Source: Megamerina dolium
Taxonomy: Eukaryota; Arthropoda; Insecta; Diptera; Megamerinidae
Direction of reading: 5' to 3'
Assembly: GCA_963854835.1 (NCBI GenBank)
Contig: OY978530.1
Span: 29,367,195 to 29,431,194 of the forward strand
Length of the DNA: 64,000 nt
The position numbers and the translations under genes are program-made. The notes below the pieces were generated by a model. The model was not told the origin of the DNA. It saw only the letters and a list, made by a program, of their open reading frames with translations, and made no database searches. This document shows, piece after piece, positions 53,800 through 64,000 of this stretch (position 1 is its first letter; the number at the start of each line of letters is the position of its first letter).

Positions 53800-55207
53800 A
53801 TGGTGAAAATTGACCAACTGAAAGTGGACCAGCTTAAAAAGCTGTTGGTAGAGATGAATCTATCGTCATCAGGTGCAACGGCGGAACTGCTGGTGAGGCT
53901 GAGGCAAGCTATGGAGGCTAAGGGAATTAATGTAGAAGAACATGAGTTCTTCGAGGAAGCCGATATACAAGCAGTCGTACACGCTGAGGAAGAAAGCAAG
54001 ATAGATTCGAGTGGTCAACTAATGGAACTCATGAAATCCATGATGCAACAACAGCAGCAGCAACTGCAAGGAATTAATGCGAAGTTACAAGAAAATGCGT
54101 CTCGCATTGACTCCAAGTTTCAAGAACATTCGGTACGTCAAGAAAACGCTATGGGAGAGTTCCAGAAAACAATTGACTCCAAGTTTCAAGAACATTCGAC
54201 TGAATTGCGTATGGAAATTCAAGAAGGTTCGGCTCGACAAGAACACGTCATCGAAAATCTACAAAAAGGAATTGAACTTAGATTTCAGGAAATTTCCGGA
54301 ACCATTAATGAAAAGGTCACGGATTTAAAGGAACATGTAGATGACTTGGAAGATAAGTTCGAGAAATTACAGCACGAACTCAATCAACTAAAAATAAATG
54401 GACCAGCCACATCAGTGATTAGAGATTCAAGTACAATCAAATTAAAGCCACCAACATTTGACGGAAGCACGCCATTCAATATCTTCAAGCTTCAATTCGA
54501 GACAACAGCTTCGAAGAATCAATGGGATGATAGCGACAAGACTGCTGCTTTAATAGTCGCATTAAAAGGTAATGCTTCCGAGGTGTTACAGATGATTCCA
54601 GAGAAAGATCGTGGTAGCTATCAGTCACTGATGGACACACTCCAGCGGAAATATGGAAATGAATACAAGAGTCAGTTCCATCGAGTGGAGTTAAGATCGC
54701 GAGTGCAACGGAGTAATGACAGCCTGCAGGAATTCGCTTTTGACATTGAGCGCTTATGTCATCTTGCGTTCTCCGGTAATTCGGAAGAGTTCGTCGAAAA
54801 ATCAAAATAGAGGCATTCATAGATGGCATACGTGATGGAGAGACAAAGCGTGCTCTAGTCATGTCAATACTTATGCCGAAACAGTCAGTAGTGCTTTGAC
54901 GTTTGAAGCCGCCAGTTTCATGTGTCGACCAATGCCACGGGTACGCCAATTAGAAACAGAAACAACAGATCTGGTTGAAGCAGTGCGTCAGGCATTAAAA
55001 TCAGTAGTTCAGCCTGAAGGAAGAACAACAGGTCGACGCGAAAACAAGTTTACTGGTAAGTTCTTCATTTGTGACAAACCAGGACACATGGCGCGGGACT
55101 GCCGTCTACGACGAAAGCGATCAAGATCGAATTCTCCAGGAAGACAAAAGAAGGAGAATAAAGTGGATAGTGATCGCTCCACTAACACAAATCCATCGTT
55201 AAACTAA
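53800..55207 (+). pseudogene. Gag of gypsy G1 with an N-terminal SAP domain, frameshifted
   Basis: Residues 5-40 (LKVDQLKKLLVEMNLSSSGA, then ELLVRLRQAME) fit the SAP DNA-binding fold. A long glutamine-rich coiled coil with a repeated DSKFQEHS unit covers about 60-200. The capsid part starts at LKPPTFDGSTPFNIFKLQFE. Frame 0 ends at TAG 54808-54810. The sense continues as IKIEAFIDGIRDGETKRALV in a second frame, then NTYAETVSSALTFEAASFMC in a third, so two indels lie near 54797 and 54866. The knuckle reads FFICDKPGHMARDC: its first cysteine is phenylalanine. The C-terminus is basic and serine rich. Confidence 0.88.
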
Positions 55208-55245
55208 ATCGAGTCAGTTCAGCGGGGCGTGAACTGACTCCAACA

Positions 55246-58200
55246 GTGGGTTGCCCCATCATTCACATTTCACAACTACAGCGTGTGCCAAGCAGCTTGA
55301 CTATTGATGGAAAATTGGACAATATGGAATTCATGTTAACCCTGGATACTGGTGCATCACATTTGATAATCAAGAGCGATTTGGTAAAGAAGTTTGAGCC
55401 TTTAATGGGAATAAAATTGCGTACAGCAACGGGTGAGGATGCACAAATTCTGGGCAAGATAAAGAAACGAGTATCTATTGGAAATTGCACATGGGAACAT
55501 GAATTCATTGTGGCCGACATCATCGATGACGTAATAATTGGTGTTGATTTTATGATTGACAACGGATTTACGTTAGATTTAAATCAACGGATGCTACGTT
55601 ATGCAAATGTCGAATTACCAGTGAACATCGGTTACAAACGGAGTGGAAACATCAAACGAGTACTGGCATGTCAACGCCAAGAGGTTCCAGCAAAATCAGA
55701 AGCGGTGATTTGGGCACAGATAAATGTGGATGATGGGACAGGCAAGTTGTGGTTAGTGGAAGCAGATAAAGAAATACAAAATAAAAACATCATACCTGGT
55801 AGGACGTTAGTGGAACCTAAAGAAAATGGAATAGTACCTGTGCGAATATTAAATCCAACTAATACATCTACAGTTGTGAAGAAAGGAATGGTGATTGGTC
55901 ATTGCCAGGAAGTTACTGCCATAGTAGACTGCGAAAAGGGTTCGTCGATAAAAAGTGGAAGATCAGGAACTGTCAGAGTGGAAATAAAAGCACAGATGGA
56001 AGAATGGGCAGGCGTGCTTACCAACCAGCAAAAAGAAAAGGCTTTACAACTATTGGAGAAGTACAGTTCAATCTTTTCTTCAAATGGAAAAACTGGAGGA
56101 CGAACAACCATCGTGAAGCATCACATTGACACCGGTGATTCTAGACCAATTCGTCAAACACCACGACGAGTTCCATTGGCCAAAAGAGACGAAGCCATTA
56201 AGCTGATTTCCTATATGCAGAAACAAGGTGTTATTGAACCATCAGCGAGTCCATGGAGTTCACCAGTTGTGCTGGTAAAGAAGAAGGATGGAAGTACTCG
56301 ATTCTGTGTGGATTACAGAAAGCTAAATGATATTACGAAAAAAGACAGCTATCCATTGCCAAGAATCGATGACACTCTGGACACACTATCTGGTGCGAAG
56401 TGGTTCTCAACTCTTGATTTGCAAAGTGGCTACTGGCAAGTGGAACTTGGTAAGGAAGACAAAGAGAAAACAGCTTTCAGTATTGGCGATGGTCTATGGC
56501 AATTTACAGTCATGCCATTTGGTTTATGCAATGCGCCAGCTACTTTCGAACGTTTGATGGAGCGTGTACTCAGAGGACTACACTGGAAAACGTGCTTGGT
56601 GTACCTCGATGACATTATTGTGATGGGAAAAGATTTTAACGACCACCTGGAAAAGTTGAAAGAAGTATTTGAGCGTATACAATCAGCAGGGCTTAAACTG
56701 AATATGAAAAAGTGTTCACTCTTCAGGCGAGAAGTTAAATATCTTGGTCATAAAGTAACAACAGACGGGGTACATACCGACGAGGAGAAAGTAGCAGCAG
56801 TACAAGAATGGCCTATTCCATCGAATCTTCACGAGTTAAGAAGCTTCCTAGGCTTATGTACCTACTATAGACGATTTGTTCCTGGATTTGCAAACATCGC
56901 CAGCAGTCTGCATGAGTTAACAAGAAAGAACAAACCATTTGTATGGGGCGAAGACCAACAGAAAGCATTCGAACAACTGAAAGAAAAACTCTGTTCAGCA
57001 CCAGTATTAGCGTATCCAGTACCTGGTCAAAAGTTTGTGTTAGACACAGATGCGAGTGGCTATGGAATAGGTGGTGTGCTCTCTCAGATCATAGGTGGGC
57101 AAGAAAAAGTAATAGCATACTACAGTAAAATCCTGTCGAAGCCAGAAAGAAACTACTGTGTCACTCGAAGAGAGTTGCTCGCAATACTGGAATGTGTAAA
57201 GTATTTCCATAAATACTTGTACGGTCAGTCATTTCATCTACGAACTGACCACGCAGCGCTAAGGTGGTTATTACAATTTAAAAACCCAGAAGGACAATTG
57301 GCGCGCTGGATTGAAAGGCTGCAGAGTTATCATTTTACCATCGAACATCGTAAAGGAGGACATCACGGCAACGCGGATGCTCTATCTCGTCGTCCTTGCA
57401 AAATGGAATGTAAACATTGTTCCCGAGTGGAAAGCAAGGAGCACATTGTCGACGTACGACTTACAAATATATTGCCGGAGGAGACATGGACCACCGAACG
57501 AGTGCAAGAAGATCAGCGGAACGACCCAGATCTCGTAAAGATTATGGAATACAAGGAGCAGGGCATACGTCCAGATTGGCAAGAAATGGCTAATGAGAGT
57601 CCAATAGCAAAGGCATACTGGGCGCAGTGGCAAAGCCTGCACTTACGAGACGGATGTTTATTCCGAACATGGGAAAGTGAAGATGGAAAAATCACTTATG
57701 ATCTGCTAGTGGTACCCAAGGCAAGAATAAATGAAGTGATAGCTGAGTATCACAATGCCTCCAGTGGAGGGCATTTGGGAATCACCAAAACCGTCGAGAA
57801 AATAAAGAACCGATTTTATTGGGTTGGATGTCATGACCATGTCGCTGATTGGATTCGGAAGTGTAAGCAATGTGCAATGGCCAAAGGTCCCACTAAGAAA
57901 AGTCGAGGTAAGATGCACCAATACACCGTGGGTGCTCCATTTGAGCGAATTGCTATGGACATAGCTGGACCATTTCCAATAAGCAACGCAGGAAACAAGT
58001 ATGTTCTGGTGGTTATAGATTACTTCAGTAAATGGCCTGAAGTATACCCCATTCCAAATCAGGAAGCTAGTACAGTTGCGGATGTATTCGTCAACCAATG
58101 GGTTACTCGTTTTGGTGTACCGATGGAGTTACACTCAGACCAAGGTCGAAATTTCAAATCAGTTGTATTCCAAGAGATATGCCGTATGCTGGGTATATAC

Positions 58201-58791
58201 AAAACTCGTACAACACCTTTGCATCCACAATCTGATGGCATGGTAGAACGATTTAACCGTACCTTCGAGGAATATTTGAGAAAAGTCGTAGATAAATACC
58301 AAAGAGACTGGGATGTACATATACCAATGTTCCTCATGGCATATCGAAGCGCACAACATGATACGACGGCTACTACACCGGCAATGGCAATTTTTGGAAA
58401 CGAGTTAAGACTGCCAGCTGATTTAAAATTTGGAGTTGTAACACCAACGAGATCAACCGAAGGAAATTATACTAGCGAAAAGCGGGAACAGTTGGATGAA
58501 GTACATCAGTTCATCAGAGAGCGGTCGCAGATGATAAGCGATAAGATGAAGGCCAGGTATGACTTGAAAGCAAATTCAAAAGGGTTCTATGAAGGAGAGC
58601 TTGTAATGCTTCATAATCCACAACGAAAGAAAGGCCTGTCCCCTAAACTACAGACTCATTGGGAAGGACCATATGAGATTATAGCAAAGATAAATGACGT
58701 AGTGTATCGTATTCAACATGCCTGGAATAAAAGAGCAAAGTTTAAAGTAGTGCACTTGGAGCGACTTGCTCCATATCGGGGGGAAGTATAA
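55246..58791 (+). CDS. pol: Pol of gypsy G1: protease, RT, RNase H, integrase
   Basis: 1181 open codons. Protease triad DTGA at residues 34-37. RT with FCVDYRKLND, MPFGLCNAPATFERLM and YLDD at 453-456. RNase H with LDTDASGYG (D600, D602), RRELLAILE and LRTDHAALRWL, ending HGNADALSRRPC. Integrase HHCC zinc region from about 839 (HLGITKTVEKIK ... CKQCAMAKG), then D905, D965 and E1001, a DD35E spacing. The C-terminus is HLERLAPYRGEV. All catalytic residues I looked for are present. Relative to the last Gag frame it is shifted by -1. No envelope gene follows. It would make the enzymes for copying and integration. Confidence 0.95.
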   Translation: MGCPIIHISQLQRVPSSLTIDGKLDNMEFMLTLDTGASHLIIKSDLVKKFEPLMGIKLRTATGEDAQILGKIKKRVSIGNCTWEHEFIVADIIDDVIIGVDFMIDNGFTLDLNQRMLRYANVELPVNIGYKRSGNIKRVLACQRQEVPAKSEAVIWAQINVDDGTGKLWLVEADKEIQNKNIIPGRTLVEPKENGIVPVRILNPTNTSTVVKKGMVIGHCQEVTAIVDCEKGSSIKSGRSGTVRVEIKAQMEEWAGVLTNQQKEKALQLLEKYSSIFSSNGKTGGRTTIVKHHIDTGDSRPIRQTPRRVPLAKRDEAIKLISYMQKQGVIEPSASPWSSPVVLVKKKDGSTRFCVDYRKLNDITKKDSYPLPRIDDTLDTLSGAKWFSTLDLQSGYWQVELGKEDKEKTAFSIGDGLWQFTVMPFGLCNAPATFERLMERVLRGLHWKTCLVYLDDIIVMGKDFNDHLEKLKEVFERIQSAGLKLNMKKCSLFRREVKYLGHKVTTDGVHTDEEKVAAVQEWPIPSNLHELRSFLGLCTYYRRFVPGFANIASSLHELTRKNKPFVWGEDQQKAFEQLKEKLCSAPVLAYPVPGQKFVLDTDASGYGIGGVLSQIIGGQEKVIAYYSKILSKPERNYCVTRRELLAILECVKYFHKYLYGQSFHLRTDHAALRWLLQFKNPEGQLARWIERLQSYHFTIEHRKGGHHGNADALSRRPCKMECKHCSRVESKEHIVDVRLTNILPEETWTTERVQEDQRNDPDLVKIMEYKEQGIRPDWQEMANESPIAKAYWAQWQSLHLRDGCLFRTWESEDGKITYDLLVVPKARINEVIAEYHNASSGGHLGITKTVEKIKNRFYWVGCHDHVADWIRKCKQCAMAKGPTKKSRGKMHQYTVGAPFERIAMDIAGPFPISNAGNKYVLVVIDYFSKWPEVYPIPNQEASTVADVFVNQWVTRFGVPMELHSDQGRNFKSVVFQEICRMLGIYKTRTTPLHPQSDGMVERFNRTFEEYLRKVVDKYQRDWDVHIPMFLMAYRSAQHDTTATTPAMAIFGNELRLPADLKFGVVTPTRSTEGNYTSEKREQLDEVHQFIRERSQMISDKMKARYDLKANSKGFYEGELVMLHNPQRKKGLSPKLQTHWEGPYEIIAKINDVVYRIQHAWNKRAKFKVVHLERLAPYRGEV

Positions 58792-58798
58792 AAACTTG

Positions 58799-58813
58799 TT
58801 AAGAGGAGGGCAG
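58799..58813 (+). other. Polypurine tract of gypsy G1
   Basis: TTAAGAGGAGGGCAG lies directly before the 3' LTR, 8 bases after the Pol stop. Confidence 0.85.
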
Positions 58814-59250
58814 TGTAACGAGTATCGATAGTTGATTACTCATCACTATTGTGACTGACACTATTGGCAGCATCGAAACGAATGTCAACAAAAAGAAATA
58901 AGCGATAACCAGAACAAGCCAACGAGAAAGGAAGAGAAGAATCTCGATAACGGAAGATTCTGGGGTGTTGCCAACAGAGTATAAATAGAGCCAGTGTTGA
59001 GAAGGAAAATCAATCTGCTTCCGAACGTGATTGCGAAAACATTGATACAGAGGCAAAAGTTGCAAGCACATTTAAGTGTTATAGTAAATAGTTGATTGTA
59101 AACAGTGTTGATTGTAAGTAGAGATTATTAAATAAATTGTTGCTGTATATAGTGGTATAAAATAAGTGTTGCAGTTATCATTAACAGAATCCAGTGATCG
59201 AACAAGGTAATTCAAATAGAATTAAACGTTCACAGAATAAAAACGTAACA
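58814..59250 (+). repeat. 3' LTR of gypsy G1
   Basis: 437 bp, TGTAACG ... AACGTAACA, followed by ATAT (59251-59254), matching the left flank. The nine bases missing in the left-arm LTRs are present. Confidence 0.95.
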
Positions 59251-59254
59251 ATAT

Positions 59255-61300
59255 GGTCTTCACAAGAAACGGAAGAGTTAATAATAAAACCAAGATTCCT
59301 AACCTTACTCACAAATTCAAGTTGGGTTCCGTTAAGAAAGATTGGTGAAATAGCATGAGAGTAAAATGTAAAATTGGAAGAACGTTCGATTTCAAGGGGT
59401 TCAACTTCAGCAAATTTACAGTCGCCCACTCGCCAATAGAACAAAGATCCTCATTAACTCTAAGACACAAATCCTCAACAAGACCAATTAGGCTTGACAA
59501 GTACAGTTAAAGGTCATCAGCATATGCATGCATGTTGACATAACTGCAGACTGTAAAAATATCATTTAAGAATAATGAGAAAAGAAGGGGCCCAAGAACC
59601 AAACCTTGCGGTACACCACTAGTTACCTTGTTAAACGCAGAATAATCCTTACCCACTTTAACCCTTTGAGACATATCCTTTAAATAACTTTCCATCAAAC
59701 GAACCGCAGAATTCGAAAAACCGAAGTATTGTCTCAGCTTTATACACAGCAGAGGGTGGTTAACACTATCAAATGCTTTTGAGAAATCCAAGAGACACAA
59801 CAAAATCAAATGCCCTTTGAACCAGATTAAAGAGGAGATATGCGACCACATCCACTGATGTGACTGGAAATCTGCTCAGCCATGAGGGACTCACAAACTT
59901 TTGATAAACATGACAGTATGCTTATAGGACGAAAATCAGCAGGTGATGAAGCCATGGATTCTTTTGCAATGGGTATGGCTGTAGCCACTTTCCAATTTTT
60001 TGGAAAACAGGAGGTAGTGAAACAATGGTTAACAATGTGTGTTAGAGGACTAAAAACGGGAACTTAATAGCAATACCGTCCTCTCCAACAGTATTAGACT
60101 TAATATTGTTTAAAAAACGTGCAACGTCCAACTCACACATGCATCAAACTGAAACCGGTCTTGAAATTTGGTAGATGTTGTGTGATGAAGAATCTTAGGC
60201 AAATTGGAAGCAGGGTTAACAATAAAAAAGTCACTGCGTTCTTGGGGATCAATCCGACATGTTTCAGAGTTACTTCAACACACACCAATACTCTTTAAAT
60301 TGTGCCACAGCTGTTTTGACGGTAATGAAGATTGAAGTTTCGATCTAAAAAACATCCTCTTCGACAACCTGACCATAGAGGTAGCTTCATTCCTTGCCTT
60401 TTTGTAACCCAGAAGGTTGCATTCTGTTGTTTTTTTCCCCATTTATTGTAAGTTTTGTGACGTTTTTTTAATGCTAATTTTACATTTTGCGTAAACCAGG
60501 GACACGAGCTATTGATCACACGGCGAGTTCTCAAAAGAACATGTTTGTCGAATAGTTTAGTAAGCTCAGTAATAAAGTAGTTTAATTTATCATCAACTGA
60601 ACTAAAGAACCAACAGCTAGACCAATCGATATCAAGTAAGTCATTGTATAGAGATGTGAAATTAATGAATTTATAATCACGATAGACAAACATGTTCTCC
60701 GAGACGACTGGACTAAGACCAATATTCAAAGTGCAAAATATTATGCCATGATCAGAGATAAAAGATATTTGATTAAATAATAACACCAAAGAGATATCAG
60801 ATACCACAAATATGTCAAGCAAGCTAGGTTGAGAGTTGCTTGCTAGTCGGGATATTAGTATTGACAATGCTGAGACCAACCTCACATAAGCCATCAATAA
60901 ATCGCTTAATATAACTATTATTAGTTAAAAGGTTCAGATTAAAGTCACCACACAGAACAAAGTGATCATAGTCAATCACACAATTAGAAATGGAAGTGAA
61001 CAACGTGTCAATACAGAAGCTGTGATTGGGGTTATAAACGCAGGAGAGAAAAATTTTAATACTAGTATCAAAAATTTCTATATTTATGAACTCTACCTCT
61101 GATCCACTAGATTTATTCAAAAACTTTACATTTAAACTAGATCTACAGTATATTGCAACACCCCCACCTCTTCTATTACACCTGTCATTGCGAAATAGTA
61201 TATAATTTTTGAAGTTGAGGTATTCAACCTTCACATGACTCTCAAACCACGTTTCAGAAACACATATGACGTCAACCAAGGAATCGTCAAATGCACACTT
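59255..61300 (-). pseudogene. Jockey-like LINE, minus strand
   Basis: On the minus strand 61279-60824 holds the endonuclease (VDVICVSETWFESHVK, RRGGGVAIYCRSSL, DHFVLCGDFNLNLL), then SFISDHGIIFCTLNIG. The RT follows at 59851-59507: LLDFSKAFDSVNHPLL, VTSGVPQGLVLGPLLFSLFL and MHAYADDL. The thumb region with KVRNLGFIINSSVSCEDHI reaches the gypsy insertion. Frameshifts occur between domains. The missing C-terminus is the kind found across the gypsy at 53029-53328, with a gap. Confidence 0.87.
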
Positions 61301-61405
61301 TACTTAAACTATTTATTAACATTTTCAGCGCCTTTAGATCCACCAGAACTAACTGCTCTCTTCAAATCCTCCACGCTACCAACGCGTATACATTAGGATG
61401 GAAGC
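61301..61405. other. Junction of two LINEs
   Basis: Short sequence between the minus-strand and plus-strand LINEs. PPELTALFKSSTLPTR may be read on the plus strand and could be the upstream part of the second LINE. Confidence 0.4.
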
Positions 61406-62706
61406 ATGCCTGATGATTGGAAGCTCAATGTTCTATGTCCCGTACATAAAAAAGGAGAACCCACAATTTGCGCCAACTACCGTGGAATAATTCTCCTGAG
61501 CATCGCATACAAGGTCCTATCGAGCGTATTGTGTGAAAGATTGAAGCCTATGCTCCGCAACCTGATTGGACCGTATCAGTGTGGCTTCAGACCTGGTAAA
61601 TTACCATCGACCAAATTTTCACACTGCGCCAAATCCTGGAGAAGACCCAAGAAAAACAGATCGACACACACCACCTATTTGTTGATTATTAAGCCGCTTT
61701 CGACAGTCCGGTAAGGGATTACCTTACCTTACTACGCAGCAATGTCTAAGTTAGGTATTCCTGCAAAGCTCATTCGACTTTGTAGAATGACACTGCATAA
61801 CTCCCGTTGTGCAGTGAAGATTGGGAAGGACCTATCCGCACCGTTTAATACCGAACGGGGTTTCAGACAAGGTGATTCGTTATCGTGCGACTTCTTCAAT
61901 CTTATTATGGAGAAAATAATACGAGCTGCTGATCTACGACATAATGGCACTATCTTCAACAAAAGTGTCATGCTGTTGGCGTATGCCTACGATATTGGCA
62001 TAATCGGCATGAACACGCGGCCAGTCAGTGCAGCATTCTCAGAGTTGGAAAGAGAATCGCGTCGGATTTGTCTTACGGTGAACGAGGGCAAGACGAAGTA
62101 TCTAGTGTCAACAAACAAAGAGTTCCGGCATCTTGGACAGCACATCACTGTTGATAAATACGCCTTTGAAGTAGTAAGGGACTTATCTATGTTGGAACTA
62201 GCATTAACAGAAGTAATCACGTCAGCCTGGAGATATTGCGAAGGATCACTCTTGCAAACAGGTGCTACTTTGGGCTAAGTAAGCAATTGAGAAGTCGAGC
62301 TCTCTCTCGAAGAACGAAAACTACATTCTACAAGTCTCTCATCATACCTGTCCTAACATATGGCGCTGAAGCCTGGACAATTTCCACCTCGGATGAGCGA
62401 ATGCTTGGAGTTTTCGAGAGAAAAGTCTTACGCAAGATCTTTGGACCTATTTACGTTGGTGGCGAGTACCGAATAAGGTACAACCATGAGCTGTACGAGC
62501 TGTATGCCGATATTGACATGGTAAAGCGCATCAAAATCCAGCGGCTGCGCTGGCTAGGTCATGTCGAGAGAATGGAAGAACACGCTCCAGCTAAGAAGGT
62601 GTTATATTCGGAACCCGCTGGAGGACGACGCAGAAGAGGAAGACCTAACCTCCGGTGGAAAGACCAAGTACTGGAGAACCTGACGGCGCTTGGAATTTCT
62701 AACTGA
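61406..62706 (+). pseudogene. LINE L3, copy 2, plus strand
   Basis: RT blocks are NVLCPVHKKGEPTICANYRG, GPYQCGFRPG, FRQGDSLSCDFFNLIMEKI and AYAYDIGIIG. The last should be YADD, so one catalytic aspartate is tyrosine. LTYGAEAWTISTSDERMLG, RLRWLGHVERMEEHAP and GRRRRGRPNLRWKDQVLENL complete ORF2 to its stop. Frameshifts occur near 61700 and 62260. It matches the copy at 31677-32775, including the YAYD change. Confidence 0.9.
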
Positions 62707-62791
62707 CGCCAGCTAGCGAAGAACAGAGATGGCTGGCGAAGCATTGATAAATCGATATTCGGTTGTTATGGCCACATAAGTAAGTAAGTAG
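62707..62791 (+). repeat. 3' end of LINE L3 with (TAAG)n tail
   Basis: GGTTGTTATGGCCACATAAG and further TAAG units end the element. Short tandem repeats at the 3' end are usual for several LINE clades. Confidence 0.7.
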
Positions 62792-62818
62792 GTAACCAAC
62801 CATCAATACTCGTTACAG
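62792..62818 (-). repeat. Terminal scrap of a G1b-type LTR
   Basis: GTAACCAACCATCAATACTC followed by GTTACA is the complement of the first 27 bases of that LTR family. Nothing else of the element follows. Confidence 0.7.
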
Positions 62819-64000
62819 TATTTTGAGTAAGTGAACACTTTCTAATAATTTGCAGTTCGTGAACAAAACAACTAACACTAGCTTCGTTCGCGTACCTTAC
62901 TATTAAAATTACTCTATCAACACAATTCAAGAACGTAAGAAAAATCCTCTCTAAAATGAGAACAAAGTAATTTGCAAGAATTATAACAGATAGGAAAGAA
63001 TTTAATCTCTCAATTTCTCCTTTTGTTACTAGTTCGTCGAGCACGAGAACACATTTCCAGTAGAAATTATAAAATTTGTAATAGTTTGTAAAAACTGTTA
63101 CGTAGCAAGCGGACCTAATATCTCAGGTTGCCTGACCTATATAAAGACTACGTGGCCAAGAAGCAACTTTAAAGAATGTCAAAATAGAAAAAGTAATCTG
63201 GCACAGAGAACAACGTAATTTGGGCCTGTACAGCGTACATTAAGTATAAACGTGTATTTCATTGTTGATGTGCGAAAAACATATAATTATTATACTTGTT
63301 ATAGCATTTAAATAAGATCAGAAAGAAAATCGAACATAAAACAAGTACAGACACAGTTCATGCATAGTGTCATACGGTCATAATAAATGGATATTAATAT
63401 TGTAGGTATAAATTATTTCCGACCAGACCTGTATGTATCACTTTTAAATTTTCCAAGTGCTCTTAAATTTGATTAAAGTTGAGGTGTGCGAAAAACTGAT
63501 TTAGATTGTTTCCACAGTAAACAACAACATAGTGAAATATTACATTCGTATACATATACTAAACTTATGTAAATGGTAATATAGCGAGGCTATTTTACCT
63601 AAAAATAATAAAGAAGCAAGTTTTATTCAATAAATCTTGGGCATAAGTGCGGAATATAAATTATTAATTAAATCAGTAACTCTTATAGAGCTTAATTTTG
63701 TATACTTTAGTATCAAAGTAAATAAGGCACGGCACAAATTAAGGAACAAGTGCAGAATAGCATGCCATAACAAAAAAAATAATAATAACTGCCTCTTATA
63801 GAGTTTACTTTTGTGAATATAACAAATTCAAATTTTTTTGTCATATAACGCGTGACTCGACGGTAAAGTTCGTATTTGCAATCGAAGTTACTCAAAAATA
63901 TTGTAAAAATATTTTTATAATATGGGTATATGGGTATTTTTAATATTTTTTCTCTGATATCTCATTTCATTTGCTATGTTCACAAAAAAAAAGTTCTATA
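62819..64000. other. AT-rich DNA without recognisable features
   Basis: I find no reading frame with a known motif, no RNA gene and no clear repeat shared with the rest of the window. CTATATAAAGAC near 63140 could be a TATA-type promoter, perhaps of an LTR, but nothing supports it. Confidence 0.5.

Noticed and set aside
54485..54949. 154-codon minus-strand frame inside gypsy G1 Gag
   Set aside because: Antisense shadow of a real Gag frame, with no recognisable motif.
53329..59254. Equal ATAT flanks as proof of a single undisturbed gypsy insertion
   Set aside because: Every LTR of this family has ATAT, so equality is uninformative, and the LINE flanks do not join cleanly.
63713..63895. 60-codon minus-strand frame near the window end
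   Set aside because: AT-rich chance frame without a motif or start context.

Overview
The window looks like transposon-rich dipteran chromatin, and I see no host gene in it. The AT-rich composition, short GT-AG introns, a copia-type internal tRNA-iMet primer site, a DD41D mariner like the rosa element of Ceratitis, and mdg1/412-, BEL- and gypsy-like retroelements all suggest a fly. A tephritid fruit fly is the likeliest, but this is inference. Almost every base that can be assigned belongs to a mobile element. Most are broken, nested and in both orientations.

Layout. 1-13.4 kb holds two copies of one copia-like element (1-4367 and 8565-11904). Each is followed by the same flank and the same dead mariner, so this is a segmental duplication rather than two insertions. 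Between them lie tRNA-derived SINEs, an (AT)n tract and an LTR-like repeat (family B). 13.8-15.1 kb is a rosa-like DD41D transposon. 15.4-17.7 kb is a minus-strand Ty3/gypsy remnant carrying a SINE. 18.2-20.2 kb is a BEL/Pao remnant fused to a foreign gag tail. 20.6-24.4 kb is a minus-strand gypsy element with a long family-B LTR that carries a clean LINE insertion. 24.4-33.7 kb holds LINE fragments of three types and two more pieces of the 15.4-kb gypsy family. 34.0-35.3 kb is a PIF/Harbinger element with a TAA target duplication. 35.7-37.0 kb is a second rosa copy in inverse orientation.

The most striking structure is a giant inverted repeat. 38454-44224 is mirrored by 47982-53770: paired features sum to a constant 92215, and I saw no difference in the core stretches I compared. 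Each arm carries a pogo/Tigger-like transposase gene with pipsqueak-type HTH motifs, an older gypsy copy with a SINE in its LTR, and a LINE tail. The arms begin and end inside LTRs of one gypsy family, and the LTR halves show exchange. The 3.7-kb loop contains two MITEs and the 5' part of an mdg1/412-like element.

The right arm ends in the 5' LTR of a nearly intact gypsy element (53333-59250) with ATAT flanks, a tRNA-Leu primer site, a SAP-domain Gag (frameshifted) and an open 1181-codon Pol. After it come a minus-strand jockey-like LINE (59.3-61.3 kb), a plus-strand LINE (61.4-62.8 kb) and about 1.2 kb of AT-rich DNA without recognisable content.

The genes do not form a pathway. The coherent story is nesting order, shared lesions and recombination between repeats, as in heterochromatin or a transposon-trap (piRNA-cluster-like) locus.
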